Assembly (NCBI RefSeq): GCF_021266465.1
Contig: NZ_CP089848.1
Location: 1,612,001-1,676,000, forward strand
Reading direction: 5' to 3'
DNA: 64,000 nucleotides
Source: Paralcaligenes sp. KSB-10
GTDB lineage: Bacteria; Pseudomonadota; Gammaproteobacteria; Burkholderiales; Burkholderiaceae_B
Shown here in pieces: positions 9,183 through 17,864 of this stretch. How positions within the stretch are numbered: the first letter of the stretch is position 1; every line of letters begins with the position of its first letter. The notes beneath the pieces are model-generated. The model was not told where the DNA came from. It did no database searches and worked only from the letters and a program-made list of their open reading frames with translations. Position numbers and translations under genes: made by a program.

Positions 9183-9326
9183 ATGTGGTCATACCTTTCC
9201 AATGCGATTTTTTTCCTCATCGTCGGCTTCGGATTGGGTCGCCTGCGCTGGTACGGCGTTTATCACAGGCTACTGGGCAAACGGACCAAGATCCGTGCAT
9301 CCAGGCCAGGCTATCACATGCACTGA
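9183..9326 (+). CDS. 47-residue membrane peptide at the end of the T6SS operon
   Basis: A short reading frame begins at ATG 9183, 23 bases after the tssM stop, with a good ribosome-binding site (AAGGAG at about 9170). It encodes MWSYLSNAIFFLIVGFGLGR, then LRWYGVYHRLLGK and a basic tail ending at TGA 9324-9326. Residues 5-22 are a strongly hydrophobic helix followed by positive charges, predicting a single-pass inner-membrane peptide with its C-terminus in the cytoplasm. I do not recognise the family. Position and ribosome-binding site suggest co-expression with tssM, perhaps as an accessory or stabilising subunit of the membrane complex. Confidence 0.6.
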   Translation: MWSYLSNAIFFLIVGFGLGRLRWYGVYHRLLGKRTKIRASRPGYHMH

Positions 9327-9405
9327 AAAGCCTCGGAGTTCCGGGCCATCCAGGCCGCTATTCTGTTTCCCACGAAGGAGCCTCAACCAGAAAAGGATTC
9401 TATCC

Positions 9406-10395
9406 ATGAATACACATTCGAATACCCCATCCGCCTGCGCAGATGAATTTCCCGTCGATCGCCGCATCAGGGCGTTTCTGAACATACTCAATTCGGGTGG
9501 AGGAAAGCCGCTGGAGCAATTGTCGCCCCTTGAAGCGCGTGCCGTCCTGGCCGGCGCGCAGGCCAGTGTGCCGCTGCAGCTTCCCAGGGCCGATGTTTCC
9601 GAAAAAACCATTACAGCCGACGGCCACACTCTCCGGCTGACCATCGTGCGCCCCTTCGGAGCCAAGGGAGTCTTGCCGGCATTCATGTTCTTTCACGGCG
9701 GCGGCTGGGTACTGGGCGACTACCCGACGCACGAACGCCTGGTGCGGGACCTGGTGGCCGGGTCGGGCGCGGTAGCGGTTTTTGTAAACTACACGCCCTC
9801 ACCCGATGCTCATTACCCCGTACCGACCAGCCAGGCTTATGCCGCCACAAAATGGGTGGCCGAGCATGGGCACGAAATCGATGTCGACGGCACGCGACTG
9901 GCCGTTGCCGGCAACAGTGTGGGCGGCAACATGGCCGCAGTTGTCAGCATCATGGCCAGGGAAAAAGGCACGCCCGAGCTTAAAGCCCAGGTCCTGCTCT
10001 GGCCGGTGACCAATGCCGACTTCGAATCGGCGTCGTACAGGCAAATACCCGACGGCTATTTTCTGACAAGAAGCATGATGCAATGGTTCTGGGACAACTA
10101 CGCGCCCGATGCGAGCCAACGCCAGGAAATTCACGCGTCGCCCTTGCAGGCCAGTCTCGATCAATTGAAAGGCCTACCCCCCGCCCTGATTCAAACGGCC
10201 GAATTCGATGTGTTGCGCGACGAAGGAGAAGCCTATGGGCGCAAGCTTGACGCCGCCGGCGTGGATGTTACCGTCACGCGCTATAACGGCCTGATCCACG
10301 ACTGGGGCCTGCTCAATGCCCTGGCCGACGTTCCCGCTACGAAAATCTCCATGCGGCAGGCCGCCACGGAATTACGCACCCGCCTGGGCAAGTGA
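9406..10395 (+). CDS. Alpha/beta hydrolase, hormone-sensitive-lipase family esterase
   Basis: A 329-residue esterase of the HSL (Aes/type IV) family. The oxyanion-hole motif HGGGW is at 97-101, the nucleophile Ser171 lies in GNSVGG, and Asp268 (FDVLRDE) and His298 (LIHDWG) complete the triad. The frame is open upstream to 9178, but that part overlaps the 47-residue peptide. ATG 9406 has an AAAAGGA site and gives a normal-length protein. There is no signal peptide, so it is cytoplasmic, acting on short acyl esters or related carboxylic esters; the substrate is unknown. It lies 79 bases downstream of the T6SS genes on the same strand, which raises but does not establish a link with secretion. 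Confidence 0.85.
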   Translation: MNTHSNTPSACADEFPVDRRIRAFLNILNSGGGKPLEQLSPLEARAVLAGAQASVPLQLPRADVSEKTITADGHTLRLTIVRPFGAKGVLPAFMFFHGGGWVLGDYPTHERLVRDLVAGSGAVAVFVNYTPSPDAHYPVPTSQAYAATKWVAEHGHEIDVDGTRLAVAGNSVGGNMAAVVSIMAREKGTPELKAQVLLWPVTNADFESASYRQIPDGYFLTRSMMQWFWDNYAPDASQRQEIHASPLQASLDQLKGLPPALIQTAEFDVLRDEGEAYGRKLDAAGVDVTVTRYNGLIHDWGLLNALADVPATKISMRQAATELRTRLGK

Positions 10396-10418
10396 TGCCG
10401 GCCCGGAAGGCCGGCATC
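10394..10418. terminator. Perfect 10-bp hairpin between convergent genes
   Basis: GATGCCGGCC and GGCCGGCATC form a perfect 10-bp stem with a 5-base loop. The left arm starts inside the stop codon of the esterase gene. It sits between the esterase gene (+) and the DJ-1 gene (-), so it can act on both. No long T tract follows on either strand, so termination strength is uncertain. Confidence 0.6.
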
Positions 10419-10429
10419 CCAACGGGCCT

Positions 10430-11008
10430 TTAAAGCTGGATCCTGGTGCCCAGCACCGCCAGGAACTGCGCCATCCAGGCAGGATGGGCCGGCCACGCCG
10501 GCGCGGTAACCAGATTGCCGTCGGTATGCGCCTGATCAATGGCTATCTCGGCATACGTGCCGCCAGCCAGCCTGACTTCGGCGGCGCAAGCCGGGTAGGC
10601 CGAGCAGGTGCGCCCTTTTAAAATTCCCGCGGCAGCCAGGATTTGCGCGCCGTGGCACACTGCCGCTATCGGCTTTTTAGCCGAGTCGAAATGACGCACA
10701 ATATCGAGCACCCTGGCGTTCATGCGCAGATACTCCGGCGCCCGTCCGCCGGGTATCACCAGCCCATCGTATTGCGCAGGATCCACTTTGTCGAAATCGT
10801 AATTGAGCGCAAAGCGATGGCCGGGCTTTTCACTATAGGTTTGCGCACCTTCAAAATCGTGGATTGCCGTGGCAACCGAATCCCCAGCCTTTTTATCCGG
10901 ACACACGGCATGCACAACATGCCCCACCGTCAGCAAAGTCTGGAACGGGACCATGGTTTCGTAGTCTTCGGCGTAATCGCCCACCAGCATCAATAATTTC
11001 TTGCTCAT
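10430..11008 (-). CDS. DJ-1/PfpI family protein
   Basis: A 192-residue protein of the DJ-1/PfpI superfamily. The nucleophile-elbow cysteine is Cys118 in AAVCHGAQ, the supporting acid is Glu14 (DYAEDYE), and the strand segment [16 protein letters not shown] is family-typical. Members include deglycases, proteases and stress chaperones, and activity cannot be assigned from sequence. The start at 11008 is chosen over an in-frame ATG 15 bases upstream because a GAGGA site precedes it and homologues begin MSKK-like. It is convergent with the esterase and divergent from the TerC/CBS gene. Confidence 0.87.
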   Translation of the reverse strand: MSKKLLMLVGDYAEDYETMVPFQTLLTVGHVVHAVCPDKKAGDSVATAIHDFEGAQTYSEKPGHRFALNYDFDKVDPAQYDGLVIPGGRAPEYLRMNARVLDIVRHFDSAKKPIAAVCHGAQILAAAGILKGRTCSAYPACAAEVRLAGGTYAEIAIDQAHTDGNLVTAPAWPAHPAWMAQFLAVLGTRIQL

Positions 11009-11208
11009 GTTCAATATCCTCACGCAATGTGTACTTATAGGAGATGCATTTCAACATCAACACCCACTGTAGCGCCATTTGTTCAACAACTTTGTGACAG
11101 GATGCCGAAGATCGGGCCGATTTTTCAGTATTTCCGATTATTGGCCAAATCCGCTAAAAATCCGTCGGTTTTTCATTATACTTTTCGTTTTGGTATATGG
11201 AGTTCCGG

Positions 11209-12789
11209 ATGGAGTTGCTGCTGGACCCCACCATGTGGGTCGGCTTGCTGACGCTGGTCGTGCTGGAAATTGTCCTGGGCATCGACAATTTGATTTTCAT
11301 TGCCATTCTGGCCGATAAACTACCCGCGGCACAACGCGACAAAGCGCGCATCATAGGCTTGTCGCTGGCGTTGCTCATGCGACTGGCCCTGCTTTCTGTC
11401 GTGTCGTGGGCATTCGCCCTGACCACGCCACTGGTCTCCATTGGCCCGTTCGATTTTTCGGGGCGCGACCTGATATTGATTCTGGGCGGATTTTTCCTGG
11501 TGTTCAAAGGCACCACGGAAATGCACGAGCGCATCGAAGGCAAAGCCCCCCAGGCCAGCGGGGCGCGCCTTCATGCGGGCTTCTGGGTCATCGTGACCCA
11601 GATAGTGGTCCTGGACGCGGTATTTTCCCTTGATGCGGTCATTACAGCCGTAGGCATGGTCAACCAGATTGAAATCATGATGGCTGCCGTAATCATTGCC
11701 GTCGCCGCCATGGCGGTTGCCTCCAAGCCGCTCACCCGGCTGGTCAATGCCCACCCCACCGTCATTGTCCTGTGCCTGGGTTTTTTGCTCATGATCGGCT
11801 TTGCGCTGGTGGCCGAAGGGTTCGGCTTCAATGTGCCCAAAGGCTACCTATATGCCGCCATCGGTTTTGCCGTCTTGATCGAAGCGCTGAATCAAATCGC
11901 CCGCCGCAACCTCATGACGGCGAATTCCCGCCGCCCCATGCGGGAGCGTACAGCCGAAGGCATTATGCGCATGCTGGGCAAGCGCCCTGTCGTCCAGGAC
12001 GAATCCCCGGAAACCGATCTCGTCGCCGCCCAGGGCCAGGTTCCGTTCGGCGTCGAAGAACGCAATATGGTCAGCGGAGTACTCAAGCTGGCGGACCGCA
12101 GCATCCACTCCATCATGACGCCGCGCACCGATATCAGCTGGATCAACCTGGACGACGACGCACGGGACATCGAAAAGAACATTAAAAATACCCCGCACGG
12201 CTTCTTCCCGGTTTGCCGGGGCTCGCTGGACGAGATCATCGGCATCGGCCGCGCCAAAGACATGATGAGCGACCTCATCCTGCTCGGAAAAATAAAAGTG
12301 CAGGGCTTGCGTCCGCCCATCATCGTGCACGAATCCATCCCCATCCTGGATCTGATCCATACGCTCAAGCGCGCCCGAGGGCAACTGGTGATCGTCACAG
12401 ATGAATTCGGCACCATCGAAGGGCTGGTGACTCCCATCGACGTTTTCGAGGCCATAGCCGGCGACTTCCCCGACGAAGACGAAGCCCCAGACATACTCGC
12501 CGACGGGGAAAACCGCTGGAAAGTCGACGGCTCCACCGATCTGCACCAGCTTGAACAAGAACTGGAGATCGACGGCCTGGTCAACGAATCCGACGACTAC
12601 ACCACCCTGGCCGGCTACCTGCTGAACCAGTTCGGGCGCCTGCCCGAGCCAGGCGACGAATATACGCTTATGCAGGCCCACGGCCACATCCGCTTTGAAA
12701 TCCTGCACATCGACGGGCACCGGATCGCCCGGGTGCGGATCGAACGGCGGCGCGACGAACCCGAGGCGGGGCAAGGCCAGGCCGCCTGA
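11209..12789 (+). CDS. TerC-family membrane protein with CBS pair and CorC/HlyC domain
   Basis: A 526-residue protein. The N-terminal 240 residues are a TerC-type membrane domain of about seven helices, with the family's acidic signature [12 protein letters not shown] at about 18-29 and a second one, [19 protein letters not shown] pair (from about residue 300, [14 protein letters not shown]) and a C-terminal CorC/HlyC transporter-associated domain follow. This is the YegH/YoaE architecture. TerC proteins are linked to metal-ion handling, including manganese export; the ion here is not deducible. ATG 11209 is preferred over ATG 11197 because GGAG lies 7 bases before it and TerC proteins start this way. 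I saw no yybP-ykoY-type riboswitch in the 185-base leader. Confidence 0.88.
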   Translation: MELLLDPTMWVGLLTLVVLEIVLGIDNLIFIAILADKLPAAQRDKARIIGLSLALLMRLALLSVVSWAFALTTPLVSIGPFDFSGRDLILILGGFFLVFKGTTEMHERIEGKAPQASGARLHAGFWVIVTQIVVLDAVFSLDAVITAVGMVNQIEIMMAAVIIAVAAMAVASKPLTRLVNAHPTVIVLCLGFLLMIGFALVAEGFGFNVPKGYLYAAIGFAVLIEALNQIARRNLMTANSRRPMRERTAEGIMRMLGKRPVVQDESPETDLVAAQGQVPFGVEERNMVSGVLKLADRSIHSIMTPRTDISWINLDDDARDIEKNIKNTPHGFFPVCRGSLDEIIGIGRAKDMMSDLILLGKIKVQGLRPPIIVHESIPILDLIHTLKRARGQLVIVTDEFGTIEGLVTPIDVFEAIAGDFPDEDEAPDILADGENRWKVDGSTDLHQLEQELEIDGLVNESDDYTTLAGYLLNQFGRLPEPGDEYTLMQAHGHIRFEILHIDGHRIARVRIERRRDEPEAGQGQAA

Positions 12790-12824
12790 CATAGCGCAAA
12801 ATTGAAGGCTGGGTCAGAATGGGA

Positions 12825-12857
12825 AAGGGGTTAGCTCCTGAAAGTAGCTAACCCCTT
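12825..12857. terminator. Perfect 12-bp hairpin terminator after the TerC/CBS gene
   Basis: AAGGGGTTAGCT and AGCTAACCCCTT form a perfect 12-bp stem around a 9-base loop, followed on the + strand by GATTTTATT. It lies 35 bases beyond the stop of the TerC/CBS gene and 8 bases before the 3' end of tRNA-Pro on the opposite strand. It probably terminates the + transcript and may also define the 3' trailer of the tRNA. Confidence 0.7.
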
Positions 12858-12865
12858 GATTTTAT

Positions 12866-12942
<77 letters not shown>

Positions 12943-13160
12943 AAAAGTCCATGATCATACCAGATTGCCGGGGCGCCGTCTTGGTAGCTTGCACAATCAG
13001 CCCCGCGAAAGAAATGGCCTTGAGCATGCAAATAAGCACGGCTCAGAGTTCAGTCTGTACCCACCCTAATGAATGGCTTCACCCGACACGCCAGCCCAAT
13101 CACGCGCAAAGACCATAAAGGCCCTGTAGAGCCTGGCGTTTCACCGCCGCCGCGGGCCGA
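12943..13160. other. Gene-free spacer between tRNA-Pro and the soe operon
   Basis: The 218 bases upstream of tRNA-Pro and downstream of the soeC stop contain no supported gene. The region should hold the tRNA promoter on the minus strand. An imperfect AGGC/GCCT inverted repeat near 13127-13142 is the only structure noted downstream of soeC. Confidence 0.4.
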
Positions 13161-14108
13161 TCAAGACACCTGCTGGTAATAGATATTCTGCGGATGTTGC
13201 GCCTCGGCAAAGAAGAACCATCGTTCGGCGACCAAGCCGGCATACTGAACCACGAAAGCGACAAGCAGCAGGGCGACGGGCGTTGGCAAGAACAGCGACA
13301 GCACCAGCAAGATGAAAGGAACGAGGAACGCGCCAAGCAAAAAACCGTATTTGACCGTCTGCAGCGTGCGCGGGGATTTGCCGTGAAAGAACTCCCGCAT
13401 ATTGAACGTGCTTCCGGTAAAGCCGCGGGACTTCTGAACCACTTTCTGCGCCACAATACCTGTGGCGCTTTGCACCGTCGACTTGGGCCGCAGCCGGGCA
13501 TTGCGAGCCAGCGAGGCCAGCCGCGACAGGCATCCGGCCACCGTCAACACACACGCGCAAAGCGCCAGGTTCCCTGCGAGCCATGGAGCGAAACACGCGG
13601 CGCACAGCGCTGCCAGGGTGAAGCCCGAAGCGCAGCCCAGCAACACGAAATTCACCATCGTCCAGGGGCTTGCCCATTCCTGCAGAAAACGCAGGCACGA
13701 ATAGATCATGGCCGTGCACACGAACAGCACTGCTGCGGCAAGCACAGTGACGATTCCCAGGGCCAGCGTATAGCCTTGCGGCAGGCTCAGCGCATGGGCG
13801 CCGCCATACATGAATGCAAGCGCAAGAAACACCGGCAAGGCAAGACATTCGCGCGACAGCCATGATGTACGCCACATGGCAATCGCACGCCAGGCGCGCT
13901 CCGGGTGCCCAAGATGGAAAAATGACGCCAGCAGGCCCAGACCGCCAAGCACGACGGCCGTGGCCGCCCCGGCAACATAGAATGCCGGCGCAGGTGGCGC
14001 CAGCACGCCCGCGCCAGCCGCAAGCTCCATCGCGACCAGCGCCAGGATCAGCCCTTGCGCAGCGCCGCATAATGTTGTCAAGAACACGACCGAAAAGGCG
14101 GGCCGCAT
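13161..14108 (-). CDS. soeC: DmsC-family membrane anchor subunit (SoeC-like)
   Basis: A 315-residue integral membrane protein of the DmsC/SoeC type with about eight predicted helices. The early motif GLLASFFHLGHPERAWRAI (about 57-75) is characteristic of DmsC-like anchors, and the C-terminus ends ERWFFFAEAQHPQNIYYQQ, also family-typical. It should carry electrons between the iron-sulfur subunit and the quinone pool. It is the last gene of a three-gene minus-strand operon after soeB (83-base gap) and soeA. SoeABC is preferred over DMSO reductase because the catalytic subunit lacks a Tat signal. The substrate is inferred. Confidence 0.78.
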   Translation of the reverse strand: MRPAFSVVFLTTLCGAAQGLILALVAMELAAGAGVLAPPAPAFYVAGAATAVVLGGLGLLASFFHLGHPERAWRAIAMWRTSWLSRECLALPVFLALAFMYGGAHALSLPQGYTLALGIVTVLAAAVLFVCTAMIYSCLRFLQEWASPWTMVNFVLLGCASGFTLAALCAACFAPWLAGNLALCACVLTVAGCLSRLASLARNARLRPKSTVQSATGIVAQKVVQKSRGFTGSTFNMREFFHGKSPRTLQTVKYGFLLGAFLVPFILLVLSLFLPTPVALLLVAFVVQYAGLVAERWFFFAEAQHPQNIYYQQVS

Positions 14109-14191
14109 TGCACTCTCCTTGCTGATAGGTCTGCGCGGGCCCGGTGCGGGCTGCGCGACCTCACCACGTTGTGTAGGCGATTAATCGAACA

Positions 14192-14932
14192 TCAGGCATG
14201 AGCCGCCACAGACGCAAGATGCAGATGGCCACTTTCGAGCTGCCCTTCCAGGCTCTCGGCTTGCGGCTGCGACGCTGAGCCGCAGGAACATGTGTGCGTC
14301 GAGCATCCATGCGCTTCAGTCTTGCGCCGCGGCAGGTAATGATTGGCCGGGTGCGTGCCCCATTCGGGCATTAGCTGATAGCCGCCGCGCTCGCGGATGG
14401 CCTGCGAAACATCTGAGTCCGGATCGTGGATATCGCCGAACAGCCGCGCCGAAGTCGGACAGGCGAGCACGCACGCGGGCTTGCGGTCAGGCTCGGGCAG
14501 CGCTTCGTTGCCGATACGATCCGCACACAGCGTGCATTTGGTCATTTCCTTGCGCTTCGGATCCAGTTCGCGCGCCCCATAAGGACAGGCCCAGGCACAA
14601 TAATTACAGCCTATGCATTTGTCGTAATCGACCAGGACCAAACCGTCTCCCTCACGCTTGTAACTGGCGCCGGTGGGGCAAACCGGCACGCACGGGGGAT
14701 CTTCGCAGTGCAGGCAGGATTTGGGAAAATGGATCGTATCCGTTGCCGGGAACTCGCCAGCCTCGTAGGTCTGCACCCGGTTGAAGAACGTGCCTTCGGG
14801 ATCGGCATCGTACGGTTGCAAGTCGGCCAGGCTACCGGCCTCGCCCGATGTGTTCCATTCCTTGCAGCTCATCACGCACGCATGGCAACCCACACATACA
14901 TTCAAGTCGATTACCAGCGCCATCTGGGTCAT
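14192..14932 (-). CDS. soeB: Four-cluster ferredoxin-type subunit of molybdoenzyme (SoeB-like)
   Basis: A 246-residue electron-transfer subunit. Sixteen cysteines in four groups (C13-C23, C73-C85, C106-C116, and C133/C136/C154/C158) match the four-cluster ferredoxin subunits of the DMSO-reductase superfamily. It would pass electrons between the molybdenum subunit and the membrane anchor on the cytoplasmic side, as it has no signal sequence. Beyond residue 205 there is an unusual tail with H208, C210, H213, C215, C217, H236, H238 and H245 that the cluster domains do not explain. It starts 10 bases after soeA ends, so translation is probably coupled. Confidence 0.82.
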   Translation of the reverse strand: MTQMALVIDLNVCVGCHACVMSCKEWNTSGEAGSLADLQPYDADPEGTFFNRVQTYEAGEFPATDTIHFPKSCLHCEDPPCVPVCPTGASYKREGDGLVLVDYDKCIGCNYCAWACPYGARELDPKRKEMTKCTLCADRIGNEALPEPDRKPACVLACPTSARLFGDIHDPDSDVSQAIRERGGYQLMPEWGTHPANHYLPRRKTEAHGCSTHTCSCGSASQPQAESLEGQLESGHLHLASVAAHA

Positions 14933-14942
14933 ATCGCCTTCC

Positions 14943-17864
14943 TTATTTGTTTTTTACGGCGCGGCGCAGCCTTGCGGCAAATTCGCCGCGCCCCGCGAAG
15001 TAGGTTTGAACCATCCGCGTGACGACGTTGATGGAGCCGGGCATCGGCACCATCGGCGCAAATTGCGGCAAGCTTGTGCCGGCCTCGTCGGCCTGCGCGG
15101 GATAGATGCGCACCCTGACGTCGAACCAGCCGGCTTGCCCAGTGATGGGGTCGGAGTTCGACAGGCGCGCCTGTCCATTTTCCGCCGGCAATTCATCGGT
15201 GATCAAGTGATTGAGCAAAAAGCCGCGCTGCGATTCGTTGGCATCCGGCCCCAGGTTCCAGGCGCCCGCCGCTTTGCCGATCGCATTCCATGTCCAGACC
15301 GTGCCGGGCTCTACCGCCTCGCTGTAGCGCGCCATGCAGCGCACTTTGCCCCAGGGCGATTCCACGTATATCCAGCCGCCATCGGCAATGCCGCTCTGCG
15401 CGGCCACCTTCGGATTGACGAACAGATAGTTCTCGCTGTGGATCTGCCGCAGCCACGCATTTTGCGAATCCCAGGAATGGTACATCGCCATCGGCCGCTG
15501 TGTGATCGCCGTCAGTGGGAACTCCTGTAAATCGGTCACACCGCTTTCCAGGGGCTCGTACCAGAAGGGCAGCGGATCGAAATAGCGGTCGATCCGGGCG
15601 CGCAGATGGTCCGGGGGCTGCCGCCCGCGGGTCTTGCCCTGAGCCGCGAGCCGGAACTTCTGCATGACGTCCGAATACAGCTGGATTACGATGGGTTGAT
15701 CGAACTTGCGCAACCCGTTTTCGACCGCCCATTTCAGGTAGGGGCCGTTGCAATTACGCATGTACTGGAATGTTTCGGGCAGAACGTAGTGGTGGAAGCA
15801 ATCGTTCTTCGCGTACTGCTCCCATTGGTTCGGATTGGGTTCGCCGACCAGCGACTTGTCGCCGTTCTTGCCACGCCAGCCAATCAGGAAGCCTATGCCC
15901 GAATTGGGTGCCGTCTCGTAATTGACGATGAAATCCGGGTAGTCTCGGTATTTGGGCTTGCCTTCAGAAGTCGTGAACGCCGGCAATTTGAGCCGGCCGG
16001 CCAGCTCGACCAGCACCTCCTGAAAGGGTTTGCACTGGCCCGTGGGCGGCACGACCGGCACGCGCACGGAATCGGCCGGGCCATCGAATTCGGAAATGGG
16101 ACGGTCCAGCATGGACATCACGTCGTGCCGTTCAAGGTACGTGGTATCGGGCAGGATCAGATCGGCAAAGGCCGTCATCTCCGATTGGAACGCATCGCAC
16201 ACCACCAGGAACGGGATCTTGTATTCGCCGTCTTCACGCTTGTCTGCCAGCATCTTCCGGACTTCGACGGTGTTCATCGACGAGTTCCACGCCATGTTGG
16301 CCATGAAGATCATCAAGGTATCGATGGGGTAAGGATCACCGCGCCATGCGTTGGTGATGAGGCTGTGCATCAAGCCGTGCACGGCCAGCGGAAATTCCCA
16401 CGAGAACGCCTTGTCGATCCGTACCGGAGTGCCCTGCTCGTCGATGAAAAGGTCTTCGGGCGCCGCCGGCCAACCCAGCGGGCCGCTGGGCAGCGGCGTA
16501 TCCGGTTTGACTTCGTCCGGGCTCTTCGGAGGCTTGGCCGATGGCGGCACCGCGCGCGGATACGGCGACTTGTGCCGGAACCCCCCCGGGGTATCGATCG
16601 TGCCAAGCATCGACATCAGCACCGATAGCGCGCGTATGGTCTGGAAGCCGTTGGAGTGTGCGGCCAGCCCGCGCATGGCATGGAACGCAACAGGATTGCC
16701 GCGCACCGTTTCGTGCATAACGCCCCATGAATCGGTCCAGCGGATCGGCAGTTCGATCTTGTGCTGGCGCGAAGTCTGGATCATTTCGCCCGCGATGCGC
16801 CGTATGGTATCGGCCGCAATGCCGGTGATCGACGCGGCCCACTCGGGGGTACAGGCGGCGGCGCGCTCGCGCAGCAAGGCGAATGACGGCGCGACCGGCG
16901 TGCCATCCTCAAGCGTGTAGCGGCCGTCCAGCGCCGGCTCTGCGCCGGGCGTGTGCTGCAACACCGCCTTGCCGGTTTTCGCGTCCCACCACATGCGATT
17001 CTGCGCATACATGGAATTTAATTCGGGGCTGCCGCTATCCTGGACGAACAGGCCGAATGTGTCGCTGCCAACCGCCATGTCGACCAGTTCGCCCGCATTC
17101 GTATAACGCGCGACGAATTCATGGTCATAGGCATCCTGTTCAATCAGTTCGTGAATCAACGCCATAAACAGCGCCCCATCGGTCCCGGGCCGGATCGGCA
17201 CCCATTCGTCGGCGATCGCCGCGTAACCGGTACGCACCGGGTTGATCGCGATAAAACGCCCGCCCGCGCGCTTGAACTTGGAAATGGCGATTTTCAGGGG
17301 ATTCGAATGATGGTCTTCGGCGGTGCCTATCATCAGGAATAGCTTGGCCTGATCGAGATCGGGCCCTCCGAACTCCCAGAACGATCCGCCTATCGTGTAG
17401 ATCATGCCCGCCGCCATGTTGGCCGAACAGAAGCCGCCATGCGCCGCGTAGTTCGGCGTGCCAAACTGCTTGGCGAACAAGCCGGTCAGCGCCTGCATCT
17501 GGTCGCGGCCGGTGAAAAGCGCAAACTGCTTGGGGTCGGTGGCGCGCAAATGGGCAAGGCGCTTTTCCAGCAAGGAAAAGACCTGATCCCAGGACACCGG
17601 CTCGAACTGCGCGGCGCCACGTTCGGTACCGGGCTTGCGCATCAGCGGCTGGGTCAGGCGCGCCGGCGAATACTGCTTCATGATGCCCGACGAACCTTTG
17701 GCGCAGATCACCCCCTGATTGAGAGGATGGTTGGGATTGCCGTCTATGTAGCGGACCTCGCCGTCGCGCAGATGCACCCGTATGCCGCACCGACAGGCGC
17801 ACATATAGCAGGTCGTAGTCTTGACTTCGAGAGATTCTTGTTGCGTACGCTGCTCATGCTCCAC
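14943..17864 (-). CDS. soeA: Molybdopterin oxidoreductase catalytic subunit, SoeA-type sulfite dehydrogenase
   Basis: A 973-residue molybdopterin-guanine-dinucleotide oxidoreductase. The N-terminal [4Fe-4S] site is CX2CX3CX27C (C19, C22, C26, C54). The likely molybdenum ligand is Cys147 in AAHGGFCSANM, followed by stretches (IYTIGGSFWEFGGPD, AEDHHSNPLKIAI) I associate with SoeA of purple sulfur bacteria and alphaproteobacteria. No twin-arginine signal precedes the cluster, so the enzyme is cytoplasmic. This fits SoeABC, which oxidises sulfite to sulfate, and argues against periplasmic PsrA, PhsA or DmsA. It is divergent from narG. Other substrates, such as polysulfide or thiosulfate, remain possible. 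Confidence 0.72.
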   Translation of the reverse strand: MEHEQRTQQESLEVKTTTCYMCACRCGIRVHLRDGEVRYIDGNPNHPLNQGVICAKGSSGIMKQYSPARLTQPLMRKPGTERGAAQFEPVSWDQVFSLLEKRLAHLRATDPKQFALFTGRDQMQALTGLFAKQFGTPNYAAHGGFCSANMAAGMIYTIGGSFWEFGGPDLDQAKLFLMIGTAEDHHSNPLKIAISKFKRAGGRFIAINPVRTGYAAIADEWVPIRPGTDGALFMALIHELIEQDAYDHEFVARYTNAGELVDMAVGSDTFGLFVQDSGSPELNSMYAQNRMWWDAKTGKAVLQHTPGAEPALDGRYTLEDGTPVAPSFALLRERAAACTPEWAASITGIAADTIRRIAGEMIQTSRQHKIELPIRWTDSWGVMHETVRGNPVAFHAMRGLAAHSNGFQTIRALSVLMSMLGTIDTPGGFRHKSPYPRAVPPSAKPPKSPDEVKPDTPLPSGPLGWPAAPEDLFIDEQGTPVRIDKAFSWEFPLAVHGLMHSLITNAWRGDPYPIDTLMIFMANMAWNSSMNTVEVRKMLADKREDGEYKIPFLVVCDAFQSEMTAFADLILPDTTYLERHDVMSMLDRPISEFDGPADSVRVPVVPPTGQCKPFQEVLVELAGRLKLPAFTTSEGKPKYRDYPDFIVNYETAPNSGIGFLIGWRGKNGDKSLVGEPNPNQWEQYAKNDCFHHYVLPETFQYMRNCNGPYLKWAVENGLRKFDQPIVIQLYSDVMQKFRLAAQGKTRGRQPPDHLRARIDRYFDPLPFWYEPLESGVTDLQEFPLTAITQRPMAMYHSWDSQNAWLRQIHSENYLFVNPKVAAQSGIADGGWIYVESPWGKVRCMARYSEAVEPGTVWTWNAIGKAAGAWNLGPDANESQRGFLLNHLITDELPAENGQARLSNSDPITGQAGWFDVRVRIYPAQADEAGTSLPQFAPMVPMPGSINVVTRMVQTYFAGRGEFAARLRRAVKNK

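Noticed and set aside
11024-11208. yybP-ykoY manganese riboswitch before the TerC/CBS gene
   Set aside because: The conserved loop sequences of that riboswitch could not be found, although AT-rich promoter-like sequence is present.
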